Origin: Helicoverpa zea
Lineage: Eukaryota > Arthropoda > Insecta > Lepidoptera > Noctuidae
DNA: 64,000 nt
Reading direction: 5' to 3'
Assembly: GCF_022581195.2 (NCBI RefSeq)
Contig: NC_061473.1
Coordinates: forward strand, 6,386,001-6,450,000
The notes under the pieces were generated by a model. It did not search any database. It was not told where the DNA came from and saw nothing but the letters and a program-made list of their open reading frames with translations. Of this stretch, positions 1-11,309 are shown piece by piece. The translations under genes and the position numbers were made by a program. How positions within the stretch are numbered: the first letter of the stretch is position 1; every line of letters begins with the position of its first letter.

Positions 1-1677
1 TTCAATATCGAATAAAATTTGGATGCGCTTAAATTGTGATGGTTATAAATAAGACTGTTATATCTTGTATTTGATACTTTAAGTTAGATGGATTAAAACA
101 TTGGATACAGTGTAGAATTTATTTGTAATTACTAAGCGAAAATTACATTATAAATAGATAATTAACCTGAACTGACCTCTTGGAAAATGTCAGACGACTA
201 GTAGTTTTGCCCGTGTGGGGCCTGCTATGACTACACCTAATTTACAATGGTTATTGATAAATAAATACATATGAATAAAACAGTGTTTCAATTTTGGAAT
301 ATATTTTGGTGCCGGCAAGAATCGCAGTTATTGTAGCATTTTTAAACATAGACAATACATTTAAATAAAAAAGTAAACAGTTGTAATAAAACGTGTCCTA
401 CAATAAAATTCAACGCATTTGAAAGCTGCGTTTCACAATACCGTTAATAGTTGGTTTTTCTTGACAATTTTAGCATAAAATTAACTTTTTCATGAGTCAA
501 TGTCACTTTTTTTATAAATCACATTAAATAGTTGTTATGTGCGTATCCAATCGGTAAATAGGCAATTTATTAGTATTGTTAAAGCTTGCAACATATAGGT
601 TTAAAAAATAAGTTTATGATTATTTCCTAATCGTTGAATGCGTTTTAAAAGTAATACACTGTATTTTTTGTGTAGTTTACAGCTGTCAATTTTCAAGGGA
701 AAATAGATTGTTTTGTATTGACATTTTCAACTGCACTAAAAAACAGTCAGACCTTAAATGCTGTTACATTGTCACTGCCATGTTGTATGATTCATTCACA
801 AACCTTTTTGTTAGGGTTCGAAATTCAAAATCGCAAATGACTCGTATCTCTGTTCCACTCTGACCACTGGATTATCCTCAGCAGGAACAACCACTGGGTA
901 TCATAACATCACACGGATCCCTCGTAATCTAATTATATATGACGCAACGCGAACAAACCGTGACGCTAGAATCACTGTCCTCCGTAACTGTTACTCAATA
1001 ACGCGTTACATTTCACCCGTTATTTTACCTGTTACGTTACAAACGTTTTTGCCCTGAACGTGAAGGTGCATCACTAGTTCGTTTACATAATCGTTAACTG
1101 GTTTGTTATGATTGTTTTTTTTTTCAGTAATACAATAGGATAGTTTAAGAGGCTGACAGCAGCCAAATATAAAGTACGTACGAAAGAGAAGCCTGATGAC
1201 GGGACGTTCGTAACGTTCGGAACATAATATAAATTAACAGCTTTAAGTTGAGTAGTCCAAAATCAAAAGCAACTAAGTGCTGAATTTACATATGGATACG
1301 TTAATGTTATAAAGGACATTGTTCCGGCTCCATACATGTTCTGCCTAAGAACCGTTCGAATGGAAAGTGACTTCTATAAACTCTTAAAATTATATGGAAT
1401 CCTAGGAAATAAGTTTTCACGAACGGACACTTCAGGAAACTAAAATAATTACGAAAAAAGTTAATATTTTGAGGTTATAAATAAAAAATAACCAAGCTTG
1501 CGTGAAATATCAGAGTAGTATTATCAAACTACACTATACAAAATATCAACAATACTATGTACAGCTCTATATGTTCTCTTCTAGATCTAGGAAAAGACTA
1601 CTCTACTAGATACTAGGAAAAGAGATAGTACCTAGTCAAGTTTAAGATAATTCTTTGACAATGATCATTTTATAAAG
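1..1677. other. non-coding stretch, nothing recognised
   Basis: AT-rich sequence without a convincing open frame or splice-paired exon. The only local structure is a short direct repeat (CTAGGAAAAG twice near 1586-1622). If the long-intron model is right, this is intronic or upstream DNA of the gene whose signal-peptide exon is at 50365. Confidence 0.5.
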
Positions 1678-1831
1678 TTGCATTTTCTGTCTGTCCCTAT
1701 GAATGCTTTAGATCTTTAAAACTACGCAATGGATTTGGATGCGATTTTTTTGAATAGATAGAGTAGGTCAAGAGGAAGGTTTACACCAAGGTTTTACATT
1801 GCCACCGTGCGAAGACGGGGCGTGTGACTAG
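1678..1831 (+). mobile_element. Helitron-like 3' fragment
   Basis: The segment starts with a TCTGTCTGTCC-type lead and the phrase TTTAAAACTACGCAATGGAT. It ends GTGCGAAGACGGGGCGTG..ACTAG followed by T. Lepidopteran non-autonomous Helitrons commonly end in a short GC hairpin followed by CTAG and insert before a T. Only the 3' portion is clear; the 5' end was not located. Family assignment is from memory. Confidence 0.5.
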
Positions 1832-2067
1832 TTTTCATAAATGCTTAGAATTTTTATGAAAAACAACTACCTTAACGCTTTTGCTTTCAACGTTACGTTT
1901 CTTAATATATAGTGAATCCACTTTGGATTTGTGATAAAACGCATAAGTATCCAAAATGGAAGAGTTCCATTCACCACAATTCATAAAATATCGATATTAT
2001 TACGATGGAGAATTATTTATTTAAATGATTGTTACTACTTTTATATTAGACAGTTACCTAGCTATCT

Positions 2068-2112
2068 ACATGCCATAAGGCGGGAATCGAACCCGCGCCG
2101 GTCTATTACCAA
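2068..2112 (-). repeat. tRNA-like SINE head fragment
   Basis: Read on the minus strand it contains GCGGGTTCGATTCCCGCC, a perfect pol III box B inside a short stem, as in the tRNA-derived head of a SINE. No box A at correct spacing and no cloverleaf can be drawn, so it is not a tRNA gene. The surrounding stretch 1832-2348 holds nothing else recognisable. Confidence 0.45.
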
Positions 2113-2348
2113 GAAGGCACAGACATACTAAAAATGTCATTACCACACAAAATAATTTAACAGTTAAAGTAAGGTTTACCAATAACAATGAAAGAGGTTT
2201 TCGAGGATGTGCAATAAAAACAATTTTTATATTCAATTAAAGGTTTTTAATCATCAGTATTTCTCAATAATATATTATCTAAGAACTGAGCAGGGAGTTC
2301 AATTGAATTTTGATATCTCAGCCCAGCTTAAATACCAGATAATAGTCA

Positions 2349-2786
2349 TTATGTGGGCACAACAGCCCACTGTTTTACGCCCAACGATACAATTGCAACA
2401 GTAACGCCTGATGGTAGGAGCTTCTTACAAAGTACACAATTGCGTCCAACAGTGCATTGCATCTTATTATGCTCGACTGCTTCAGACCAACACGTCGTAC
2501 ATATAAGGTCATGAGCTTCAACCTGTAATAAATAAATACAATAAAACATTAGTAAATGTCAAGTAACTTGCAATTGTGGCAATTGATTTGAAAACCGAGA
2601 AATTGTGTGCTTATGAAAACATAAGTAGGTAGTAACATTCTTATCAAAATTAGAAAAACACTTTCGTAGACCACTTACCATACGGGGAACAGTCCATTGT
2701 TGTATGCAACGAAGTATATCTTCGTTTTCTAATACTAAAGAACCTCCAGCAGATCCACAATTTATACAATATACTATATTCTGCAT
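2349..2786 (-). CDS. two-exon small zinc-binding protein (Cys2-Cys2 module), possibly truncated
   Basis: Exon 1 is 2679-2786 and exon 2 is 2349-2522, separated by a 156-bp intron with GTAAGT donor and a TTATTACAG acceptor; both junctions are phase 0. The spliced product is 93 residues. A Cys-x2-Cys (residues 7 and 10) is followed about 33 residues later by Cys-x2-Cys-Trp (44, 47, 48), with a conserved-looking W-x2-P between them. A second unit begins with Cys65-x2-Cys68 and reaches another W..P before the stop, so the frame looks like one complete module plus half of a second. Similar modules (CxxC..W..P..ICxxCW) recur in uncharacterised lepidopteran proteins as I remember them; this was not searched. 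The start was chosen as the ATG at 2786 because in-frame stops lie just upstream, although an out-of-frame ATG lies 4 bp earlier. Role unknown; zinc binding and nucleic-acid or protein contact are inferred. It could be a short real gene or the decayed 5' end of a longer, possibly transposon-related one. Confidence 0.6.
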
Positions 2787-5084
2787 CCATTGTTGTAATT
2801 ATTATTATAATACAACTAAATTCGATCACAGACACAGCAATATCCGAAAATGCCAGGAAAATCCAGTCCTTTACACACAGCCGAGTCTATCAAGTACGCA
2901 ATCTAATCGGAGTGCGTAATCAAGCCAAAGTTGTTAGAATAAAACCATGAAACGCATAGAAAATCATAAAAGAAACGAAAGTCGCAAAGCAATCAAACTG
3001 ACTTCTAGCAAACCAGTGTTGCCAATTACGAAAACTATAATCCTACTCGAATGCCAAGCTAGAAATTCGCGATTTCGCTTAAAACATATAGAATACTAGT
3101 TTTTTTCTAGCTAGTCAGTTTAGGTATTTAAATGAATAAAGTGTTAGCAACTTATTTTAATAACCGACTTCGGAAAGGAGGTTCTCAATTCGATCCGTAT
3201 TTACCGAAATCGCGAAAACTTCCGAAACTGGCAGCACTGGCTGACGGAAACATTTTATAACGCATCAATAATTGTGACCCAACTTTTTATTTGGAATTTA
3301 TTTATTTGAAGTGTCCGTGGAATACTAAAATATGTTTCAAACAATATAAAAATAAATGAAAATTATAGTATAATTTATATTCACATCGGTTCTTAGGCCA
3401 AAATTGAACAATGTCCTTTTATCAATGTACGTTAATAAGTTATACAGACATTTCTGTTAGATCTGTTAGATTCTGTTAGATGTCTGAAGAGGCAAGTTTA
3501 CAATTTTTTTGTACCGAGAAAACTTTGAATTGAGAACGTGTTTTGAATTTTACAGGGTTCTCAGAAATATGTTCAAGATTAAAATATATTTTTTTTCGCA
3601 GTCAAAAACTGTTTAGATTTGGCAAAAAAATTGTTTGAGGCAAGCCAATTTGGGTGCTGTCAGCGCCTTAAGTTTTCAGTTACTTAATGGTTTCAGAAAG
3701 CTTTGTCGTATTGGTAATGTGGAACTAATTGCTTGAAGGAAAGTAGTGAAAAAAGAGCCGTTTTTGTTTGTTTGTATTTTTATTGTCCTTTTGAACATTT
3801 TGAATTAAAAATGTTACGTAAAAATGTTGTGTAACAGTTAATTGTTTGCAAATTGCTGAATTGCACACATAATGAAGTGTACAACAGAAGTAGCTTAATT
3901 AAAACATTTACACTACATTTTGCCGTCTGAGAACTTTGAATTTCTAATTTTCCCTCAATTTCACCTATGTCTTTAGGATTTTTCCGAAAGCCCTGAAGGG
4001 CGTAGTCGCGTGAGAGAGAAAAAGAAGTTTGTGTATTAGTTTAGCGGCGTGGCACCGTCCCGGGTACGTTTAGGTATTTAGAGAATTCGTTATTTGTATG
4101 GGACTGTTGCACTTTATTTTGATACGAGAATTGCCCTCAAGAAATAGCCATAACTATGAACACATACACAAGAAAAATACTAATAAGCATAATGCCCTCA
4201 TTTGTATTTAAACACAAGAGACTAATTCTATAATTAAGTAACAAAGCTAGAGTTTGAAAGCAAGTGCTTAAGTTGACCTCTCAGTGTCGCAAGTGACGAC
4301 GGCCGTGCTCGCTCATGATCAAGGAGACATTACTTTCAATATATTGTACGGTAGTATCTTTTACTGCAAGTAGTTTGAGAAAGAAAAGATTTGTCTTAAA
4401 ACATCCGTTCACTACGGTATTGAATAGACTAAAAGAAAAATATTTATTGACACAACACGTGAAAATTTACATAAAGAAACAATCCCAATGGAGAGCTTCC
4501 ACTTTTTCAGGAAGTCGGTTGAAAATAGAAATGTGTGCCAAATAGATCCAGATCCAGATTCAGTTTGTGATTCTGTAGTTAATACAATACAAATTGTAGG
4601 TACATATATAAAAAGCCCCTAATGTATATTTGCCAATCTTTTTCTGACAGTCTTAGGTAACAAGTGGCATTCTTTGCTACTTATCATATTTTACTTGAGA
4701 TAATGAAGGCTTTGTTTTTAAAGGTTGCTAAAAAGGCGGAAATAGTTTAGATAGTGTAAATACAGAAGATGCAGTATTAAAATCTTGTTTACCAGTTACC
4801 ATGGTAACAAAACGCCAGCTTATTCCAACAATAACAAGAGAATTATTAGCAAACGAATGACACATACCGACATACAGTGCCTTACGCCTTACGTAACTAA
4901 GAGAACGGATATTCTTTGCAAAAAGCAAACAAAACTTAACAATAAGAATCTTATATCATCGCGATTTCAATTTGCAGTACTAACAGTGCTACTATATTGT
5001 ATTTTATTTGTTCTATGGTACAAATATTTCGTAAAAAAAAGAAAACGTCTTTTTTTTTATAAATGAGGCTTGAGTATAAAGATT
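2787..5084. other. non-coding stretch with short repeat tails
   Basis: No supported gene. At 3446-3487 a short cluster repeats TCTGTTAGAT three times between CAGACAT and ATGTCTG arms. At 3165-3195 (minus) and about 4495-4525 (plus) lie copies of a widespread lepidopteran repeat tail resembling GAGAACCTCC..GAAGTCGGTT. Open frames at 4315-4545 and 4785-5066 have no splice or domain support. Confidence 0.4.
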
Positions 5085-5291
5085 TGGTCCCGGCTGTCAT
5101 TTAAACATCTTTGGCAGTCGTTACGGGTACCTAGTCAGAAGCCTGACAACCAGTCTTGCCAAGCGGTATTGGGTTGACCGGGAAACTAAGTTGAGGAGGT
5201 CAGATAGGCAGTCGCTCTTTGTAAAACACTGGTAATCAGCTGCATCCATTTAGACTAGAAGCCAACCCCAACATAGTTGGGAAAAGGCTAT
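5085..5291 (+). mobile_element. SINE-A copy, 5'-truncated
   Basis: Matches the body of the full-length SINE at 60845-61231: GGCAGTCGTTACGGGTA, then GGTATTGGGTTG.CCGGG, GAGGAGGTCAGATAGGCAGTCGCT, and CCCCAACATAGTTGGGAAAAGG. The tRNA-like head is missing and several substitutions suggest an older insertion. Confidence 0.8.
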
Positions 5292-5337
5292 GCAATTTTG
5301 AAAGTGTATTATTTTGTCAACTAAATTGATCAGTCTA

Positions 5338-5750
5338 TAGTCTGTTTTTTAATCTCGTAGACTAAATTGACACTTGCAAAATGTCAAACTTCCAAATAAT
5401 TTTGCTAGCTCTGTGGTGCAGTGTTGTACTTACGATACCGGTACGTTGAATCGTAACTTTTTACAATAAGTCATCCTGAAATAATGGGCTTATCCTTGAT
5501 GATTACGCATGGCTTTGCGTGGTCAGATATCCCTGGCAGTTTGTAGCACGTCGTACAGCCATGTGTACGTACGTGAATTTTAAATATAAAACTTTGAATG
5601 AATATTAAATTCGTCTATTATAGATAAAAAGTTACGATTCAACGAACCGGTATCGTAAGTACAACACTGCACCACAGAGCTAGCAAAATTATTAGAAAGT
5701 TTGACATTTTGCAAGTGTCAATTTAGTCTACGAGATTAAAAAACAGACTA
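5338..5750. mobile_element. MITE with ~120-bp terminal inverted repeats, TA target duplication
   Basis: The left arm 5338-5457 and right arm 5631-5750 are near-perfect inverted copies, starting TAGTCTGTTTTTTAATC and ending in its complement. TA dinucleotides at 5336-5337 and 5751-5752 look like the target duplication. The middle (about 170 bp) has no open frame. TA-flanked non-coding inverted-repeat elements are usually Tc1/mariner-type MITEs; that assignment is by inference. The long arms would fold into a strong hairpin if transcribed. Confidence 0.8.
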
Positions 5751-5752
5751 TA

Positions 5753-7049
5753 GATAAAGTCAACAGTTTTGGTTCATGTTACAAGTTTTACAAACAGTAA
5801 TTGTCTCAGATTTATCTCTCATATTTATTACGACTTTTTCAGAAATATAATCTTAAAAACCAAGGTTTGCCATTGTCTGAAATAATCATATTACAATCAC
5901 AACGTGTTAATTGCAACTTAAACTATTTATCATAAGATATTTTTATGCATGTAATATTCTTAAAAATTTATTTTATTAGCTGTGTGGTTAAGTTACCATT
6001 ATCACGGTAAGTTCCAGGATTGGTGACCATTGACACTAAGCACCAGTCGTCGGTTATCCTAATACCTACAAATGAAAAACCTTAAGTACCTAATTGAATA
6101 TCATTTATTTCTTTTACTTGGTTATAATCCACATTATAAAATGATTTGATTGTTTGTTTGACATGAATAGGCTGCGAAACTACTTACCCGATTTAAAAAA
6201 ATATTTCACTCTCAGGAAGCTTGAGTATCCTCAAGTAACATAGGCTATATTTTATCCTGGTACTGGCAGCAGTTTCTACAGGATACGGGTGATACCGCGG
6301 GAAAACGGCTGGTTCAAGAATAAGACTGTGAAGAGGTTTCACAAAAAAATTTTGACATAATATTGCTATCAAAGTTTAATTTCATAACACCAAATAAAAA
6401 AATACCAATATTATCAATGCTATGTTAGGTGTAGTAGGCGGGACCGCTAAAATCTTTTGTCAATACTAAGTTAGAAGAGTAAATACCGTTGTCCAATATT
6501 GCAATGTTGCCAACTTTCTGTGTTGCGTTGTTGCCAGCTCTCCACTATCCTTACTTCCTTGGATATTAATGCGAAAGTAATAAGTACCAACGTGCATATT
6601 CTTGGTTATATTTTCTTGATCTTCGACTGTTTTGTTTCAATAATGAAAATTTTCCTATCTGAACCGATTCCAAGGGAATTCCTCTGGGACGCGGGAAACC
6701 AGCTTGTTTTAAATATTTTCCAATTGCAAATGCATAGAGTCGACAATTCAATAAGAAACTTAAAAAATATTATCGATGATTTCAATAAAATTCTCTATTC
6801 ATTCATTAAAAATAAAGGGTCACGGTAGGTCAGCATTATTACGTAAATATGCGATAATATGCGAAAGAAAGTTAACTAATAACGCATTCGTGACGTAACA
6901 ATTTGCATAGAAAAGGCATAATCAATACAAATATATTAAAAACCATAAAGGCGTAAAAAACGGCCTCGGAAGACGTCACACGCAGTATTTAAATGAAATG
7001 AGTACCTAAGTATTAAGTAAATAATATTGTTACGTCATTTGATAATGAA
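5753..7049. other. non-coding stretch with Helitron-like remnant
   Basis: Around 6170-6320 there is a degraded lepidopteran repeat (..CTCAGGAAGCTTGAG.. and ..GGTGATACCGCGGGAAAACGGCTGG), of the Helitron-like kind whose copies usually contain GATGAAACCGCGGG. The open frame 6499-6828 has no domain, no splice context and runs into low-complexity sequence; it is not called. Confidence 0.4.
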
Positions 7050-7079
7050 AATAGTAAATATATAACGAAACATATAACA

Positions 7080-7443
7080 CATCATCATCATCCTCCGAGC
7101 CTTTTTCCCAACCATGTTGGGGTCGGCTTCCAATCTAACCGGATTCAGCTGAGTACCAGTGCTTTACAAGAAGCGACTGCCTATCTGACCTCCTCAACCC
7201 AGTTACCCGGGCAACCCGATACCCTTTGGTTAGACTGGTGTCAGACTTACTGGCTTCTGACTACCCATAACGACTGCCAAGGATGATCAATGACAGCCGG
7301 GACCTACAGTTTAACGTGCCATACAGTTTAATGTGCCGAAACACAGTCATTGGTATCTAAGATATACTTAGAAAGTACATACAAACTTAGAAAAGTTGCA
7401 TTGGTACTTGCCTGAAATGGAAGCGAACCCGAGCCCTCCCTGG
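7080..7443 (-). mobile_element. SINE-A copy flanked by ~30-bp target duplication
   Basis: Minus-strand copy starting inside box B (GGGTTCG near 7418-7424) and ending at an ATCATCATCATCC tail on the plus strand. Flanks 7050-7079 and 7444-7473 match over 30 bp with one mismatch (AATAGTAAATATATAAC then G or T). The flank repeat is unusually long but expected of LINE-mediated target-primed insertion. The box A half of the tRNA head is missing. Confidence 0.85.
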
Positions 7444-7473
7444 AATAGTAAATATATAACTAAACATATAACA

Positions 7474-9066
7474 TATATACATACATATATCTTTCTCTAT
7501 ATAAAACTGCGCGATCAGCTGTTCATAAAATGCCAACAGCACACGTATCACGCACACATGCGCGCGCACACACACGCTCAGCTCGCGTGTTGGAGTCGTT
7601 TCCTAGTGTCGCAGTATATCTTCTATCTTTTTTGCATATCGACGACACATTGTTAGTTCTTTGCCGGTTTTACTAAGAAATTGCCGTAGAAAGTTACTAG
7701 AGTGTAAATCCTGGTAGGTTTTTATTTGTATCAGGCCTACTATGTAGAACATTTTTGACGATGAATGTTGTTTAAAAAGTGATTTTGAACTTATGTCGCT
7801 AATTGTGAGATATAACTAAATTACTTATGTCCTTGTAATCATCCTTACTATTACATATTATAGGTATGATGATACTATCTATCACTCTATTACTCTTTAA
7901 CCGAAAAATTGTGAGGAGAATAGGTGAACAATTACGAAGAATATGATGAAGAGACATTAATACATTGTGTTTGGGGGAAGAACCTATGATTTTATACCTA
8001 GGTATATGGCAGCAAGAAATACTGCGTGTAATAATATCATCTTCAATGATAACTCTTCTGTTTTCCAAGGCCCATAAAAAAGCAATCTCCACTAATGTCA
8101 TCCATTATTTATATTTTACCGAAAAACTGCACCTTATTTAACTAAACTATCTCACTCAAGGTGACAACTGACCACAGACCGTAGGTTGCTATGCGAAAGT
8201 TCAAAAGGTTAGTCGGTGTGAGCCAACGAGCCCGAAACGGTATTACAACAGCCAGCCTCATGAAATGTACTACTTAGTTGACTATTTGGGGCTTCATAAT
8301 ATCTCATTTGTCGGGAGTAACTAATGTAAAGGTTATTTATTAAATACTTTATTCACACTTTGTAATGAGAAAGTTGATTCTGCAAATAACTCTATTAGAA
8401 GTATACCTAAGGAAGTTTTATTAATATTCTTAACTAAGAAGTCGTTCCTCTCGGTCCCATGAGCATCCCGAGGCAAACATTTCTCGAACAATCTGTCTAC
8501 AAAATGACATATAAATTAGTTCAGTAGTATTGGCATGAAAGCGTGACAGACAGACTGCACTACGACCTTACACACACATATACTTACTTATTTTTTACCT
8601 TAGGATTGAAACTTTTTAGTTAACGTATTTTTTCAAACAGTATTTTCCACGAGCATAACCAGCTAAGGTCACTGATCTGTACATATACAAACACATATAT
8701 AGGTGTTATATATAACTTTCCTCTTTGCCGACGTTTGCCATAAAGGCTGGACTGCCAGCGGCTTTTAGAGGCCAAAGACACTCATATATTCATCCTCCAA
8801 GATAAAACTGATCTAGATAAGTATGGAGATCGCTTAATTGATAAATGTAGCATAAATTGTACCATATATGGTACAGACCACGATGTGTGGCTTATGGAAT
8901 GTAAATACTTTTCAGAGTAGAGTGAAATCTTCTTTATTTATACCATTGTTATGTTTAAGATTGTTTGAGGTCTGTGCTAATTTTATAAAGCTGAAGAGCA
9001 TTATTTGTTTGAACCCGCTAATCTTAGGAATAACTGGTTGATTTAAATAACATTTCAGTATTTGTC
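7474..9066. other. non-coding stretch
   Basis: A short purine/pyrimidine CA-rich patch lies at 7550-7580. A minus-strand open frame (7799-8101, 100 residues) has no recognisable motif, and frames of that length are expected by chance here. Around 8985-9040 is a fragment of the AAAGCTGAAGAG..GTTTGAACCCGCTAATC repeat (Helitron-like 5' end). Confidence 0.4.
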
Positions 9067-9176
9067 CATTTCCGCATTGAGCAAGCAATTCCGTGGTGAT
9101 TAATGCTCAATCCTTCTCCGTGTGAGAGGAGGCCTGAGCCCAGCAGTGGGACGACAAAAAGGCTGTAACATTTGTC
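9067..9176 (+). repeat. non-LTR retrotransposon 3' tail fragment
   Basis: Contains GTGGTGATTAATGCTC..CCTTCTCCGTGTGAGAGGAGGCCTGAGCCCAGCAGTGGG. This is the well-known 3' end of lepidopteran RTE-like LINEs, where the final reading frame and 3' UTR survive in many truncated copies. A close relative sits at 63126-63230. Family name is from memory. Confidence 0.65.
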
Positions 9177-10662
9177 CATGTATTGAGGAAAGAAGGAAGT
9201 TACTTTTGCCCAGGTCCACACATGTTACATTTATACTGAGCCAATTTATTCTCACTCACTCATCTCTTATTACTTCTTGGTTCGACAGATTTCTGAAAGA
9301 AAACAAAAACTAATATTAAAATTGCATGACGATAGTCGATTGATTCAGAAGCAATCTTTTAAATATTCACGCTTAATCTGATTCAAAACGTTACATGTAT
9401 AGGTATAAAAATATCTCGACAGGTCAATCTGAATTCAAGGCCTAAAGAGAGAGACGATTTTAATAAAACAGCAACGCTTTTATTTATTTATTATTTTAAT
9501 GTCTTAACCTTTTGCGTAACATAATAGATTTACTTATAAAATTTCTCTAAAATCTGCAACTTAAATTGGCCACTATCCCCCAAAAATAATGTCCATTTTA
9601 CTATAAATTTAAAATCTTCGCAACTTTTCAATTTCCCAGTTCCTCAAAATGAATTCAAACTATTGCGGTTTCCTTGACAATTTTCTGCGGACGTAATCGA
9701 TATAAAAATCGATATTAAAATCGATAATATGATTCGATTCGTGTCGAGATTTTCACCGTAACTGTTGTCGGTCGTGATCTATCAGCTAGTCGGTTCTGCT
9801 ATCGATATGGAATGAACTGGAAGCGATAGCAATGTGATTTATATAGAATTCTAGCATGTTTTTATCTAAAATATTTATGAGTAAGTATATTACATATAAT
9901 ATGATTATAAAACTAAATAAAAAAGTGAAGAATTCAGGTCAGATTTCATATTACATTGCAGAAATTGCAATTTAAAATGAATTGACATCGACAGGGGTTT
10001 ATTTAGAAAAAGAGCAAAAAAATGGCAACGCCAGGACTTCTGGATTGTAACATCCAATAAAAGAAATTATGCAAACATTTGCATTATTACTGTTAAAAAA
10101 GAATTTGGGTACCTATATGCCAAAATGAACTACCTACATAAAATATTTCTCTAACTTAAAAAACACAAAATCAAATGCAAAAGAAAACCAAACAACCAAC
10201 AGGCGTACAAAAGTAAAATAAATGGGAGAAATCACTACGTGAGTAGATCACTTCCATTGGCCCTGTCTCCGCGGCATTGCTACTTCCTTGCGGCGCAAAC
10301 GCAACACACACACAAGTGCACGTGCACATACACGAGCCGCGCATGTGTGCGTTCACGTTCACTTTCGATCAATGACTGCGAGTTAATCGCGACTAGTGTA
10401 TACAAAATTATTGTGATCTTATTTTTATTGTGTGGTAGTTATTTTCTTTGGAAATGTGTTTACTTTCTTGTAGTTAATTGGTTGATTGTTATTTCACATT
10501 TTTGAATTAGAATTTTAATAAAAATGCACTCTTCCGTTTGTCTTTTTTATATTGATAGATTTTTTTGACCAAGAAGTCATCAAATATTACTTGATTTTGG
10601 AAAAAAATATGATATCTACGTCTGAATCAAGCTTTTCCATTCTTCTTGAAATAGCGCTCTTT
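9177..10662. other. non-coding stretch
   Basis: Nothing supported. A run of ATCGAT-like words lies at 9690-9740, and a CpG-richer patch with CACACACAAGTGCACGTG lies at 10300-10375, just upstream of the splice junction at 10690. That patch might be regulatory, but I see no core promoter or exon. Confidence 0.35.
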
Positions 10663-10696
10663 CTAATGTGTATTTTTTTCTTATTTACAGGTAAGT
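10663..10696 (+). promoter_or_regulatory. candidate recursive (zero-length-exon) splice site 1
   Basis: A branch-point-like CTAAT (10663-10667) and a pyrimidine-rich tract end in TTTACAG at 10690, and GTAAGT follows immediately at 10691-10696. A 3' splice site fused to a perfect 5' splice site with no exon between is the ratchet-point signature known from long Drosophila introns. The branch A is 24 nt from the AG, a normal distance. A second good donor (ATGTAAGTAA) lies about 85 nt downstream, so a recursive-exon model is also possible. Same strand as the site at 31532 and the exon at 50365. Confidence 0.65.
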
Positions 10697-11107
10697 GACC
10701 CCATGGTTTATCTCACGCACCAGCTATGATTTAAAGCATTCTGACTATTCGTCCAAAAGTTCAAACTCAGTATGTATGTAAGTAACAATTTATTATTTGT
10801 AACTTAGTTGTAAAGGTTAACGTGAATATTAGAGAATGTTGTAACTGGCCACTCAGGAGCATCTTTTGCGTAACATATTTACTTCTATGTACTTCAATAT
10901 AATAAGCTGAAAAATTTGTTTGAACGAGCATATCTCGTGAACTGCTGTTCCGACTTGCAAAATAATTACAATGTTAGATAACCTACTTCTCCAGGAAGGA
11001 TGTAGACTGCTGTTTATTTGGGTTCTAAGTTCCCATGAAAGAGGGTGAAACCGCTGGTGCAAGCTATTTCTAGCACAAACTATGTTATATTGTTTAAATG
11101 TAAATAA
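10697..11107. repeat. Helitron-like repeat remnant
   Basis: At 10898-11075 a decayed lepidopteran repeat is recognisable: AAGCTGAAAAATTTGTTTGAACG..GTGAACTGCTG.. through GGGTGAAACCGCTGGTGCAAGCTA. No gene is seen. Confidence 0.45.
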
Positions 11108-11112
11108 GTAGT

Positions 11113-11299
11113 TGTATTGTACGCTCATTTTATTATGTTAATCGACTCGCCAACGCACCACCACACAGGTCGACAGTCTGACAACGACTGACTCCCCACC
11201 GCTCGATCCGGTATTTATAACCGAGTGACGTATGCGCACGAGGCGTCATATTAATGACATAACCTATACAATGATGCACATGTACCTGCATACACTACA
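11113..11299 (-). repeat. LTR (3' LTR of the minus-strand element)
   Basis: Identical over 187 bp to 16496-16682. On the minus strand it carries TATAAATA (plus positions 11212-11219) and, roughly 25 nt downstream, an insect-type initiator TCAGT (plus 11187-11191), so the LTR has a plausible pol II core promoter in the same orientation as the primer site. Confidence 0.9.
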
Positions 11300-11309
11300 T
11301 CTCTCCCTT
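11300..11309 (-). other. polypurine tract
   Basis: Reads AAGGGAGAGA on the minus strand and directly abuts the 3' LTR, the position where plus-strand DNA synthesis is primed in LTR retrotransposons. Confidence 0.7.

Noticed and set aside
2068..2112. tRNA gene
   Set aside because: Only box B and a short stem are present; box A, anticodon arm and acceptor stem cannot be formed.
7799..8101. 100-codon minus-strand frame
   Set aside because: No motif, no splice context; several frames of this length are expected by chance in 64 kb.
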